A stretch of DNA of 64,000 nt from contig OZ025206.1 in NCBI GenBank assembly GCA_964019055.1, positions 17,581,291-17,645,290 on the forward strand, given 5' to 3'. The stretch is not shown here. The DNA comes from Anthopleura xanthogrammica. Lineage: Eukaryota > Cnidaria > Anthozoa > Actiniaria > Actiniidae. The first letter of the stretch is position 1. Below are more model-generated notes on this DNA. The model saw only the letters and a list, made by a program, of their open reading frames with translations. It did not search any database and was not told the origin of the DNA.

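Overview
The window is animal (metazoan) nuclear DNA. It has many small GT-AG introns, AT-rich intron sequence, short palindromic (MITE-like) elements and simple repeats, and no bacterial gene layout. The MITE types and intron density suggest a marine invertebrate, perhaps a cnidarian, but nothing I can see fixes the species.

Almost everything interpretable belongs to one giant gene on the + strand that enters and leaves the window open. I placed 60 exons (3033 to 64000) whose splice phases all agree. They sum to about 37.3 kb of coding sequence, about 12,435 residues, with neither the initiator Met nor the natural stop in view. The order along the protein is: nine complete spectrin-type helical repeats plus part of another (exons 1-15, 3033-16040); a charged, low-complexity linker (exons 16-18); a Dbl-homology RhoGEF domain (exons 19-24, 17561-19622) with no PH domain behind it; an SH3 domain (exon 25, 19930-20171); linker microexons (26-28); then a titin/UNC-89-style array of about 87 intracellular I-set Ig domains (exon 29 to the right edge), broken up by PEVK-like disordered repeat blocks. 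No kinase or Fn3 domain is visible; these could lie beyond the right edge.

Region by region. 1-3032: non-coding, probably intron. 3033-16040: spectrin repeats, with introns of up to 5.7 kb carrying MITEs and a large tetranucleotide repeat. 16152-20752: linker, RhoGEF, SH3, linker. 21174-24025: nine Ig domains in one exon. 25244-35188: a single 9,945-bp exon with 22 Ig domains, eleven of them near-identical 342-bp copies, followed by eight 159-bp PEVK-like repeats. 36145-43280: small exons with one to three Ig domains, microexons and another acidic/lysine-rich repeat block. 43387-64000: exons of about 630-900 bp, mostly phase 1-1, each carrying an a-b-c triplet (or a-b pair) of Ig domains. This part includes a recent 1.8-kb segmental duplication that copied introns as well as exons, and exon 55 with thirteen 41-residue disordered repeats.

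The front half recalls Trio/kalirin (spectrin repeats leading into a RhoGEF and SH3) and the back half recalls UNC-89/obscurin/titin (RhoGEF at one end of a long Ig array). The likely role is a cytoskeletal or contractile-apparatus scaffold that joins Rho-family signalling to an elastic Ig filament. That role is inferred from architecture, not shown by the sequence.
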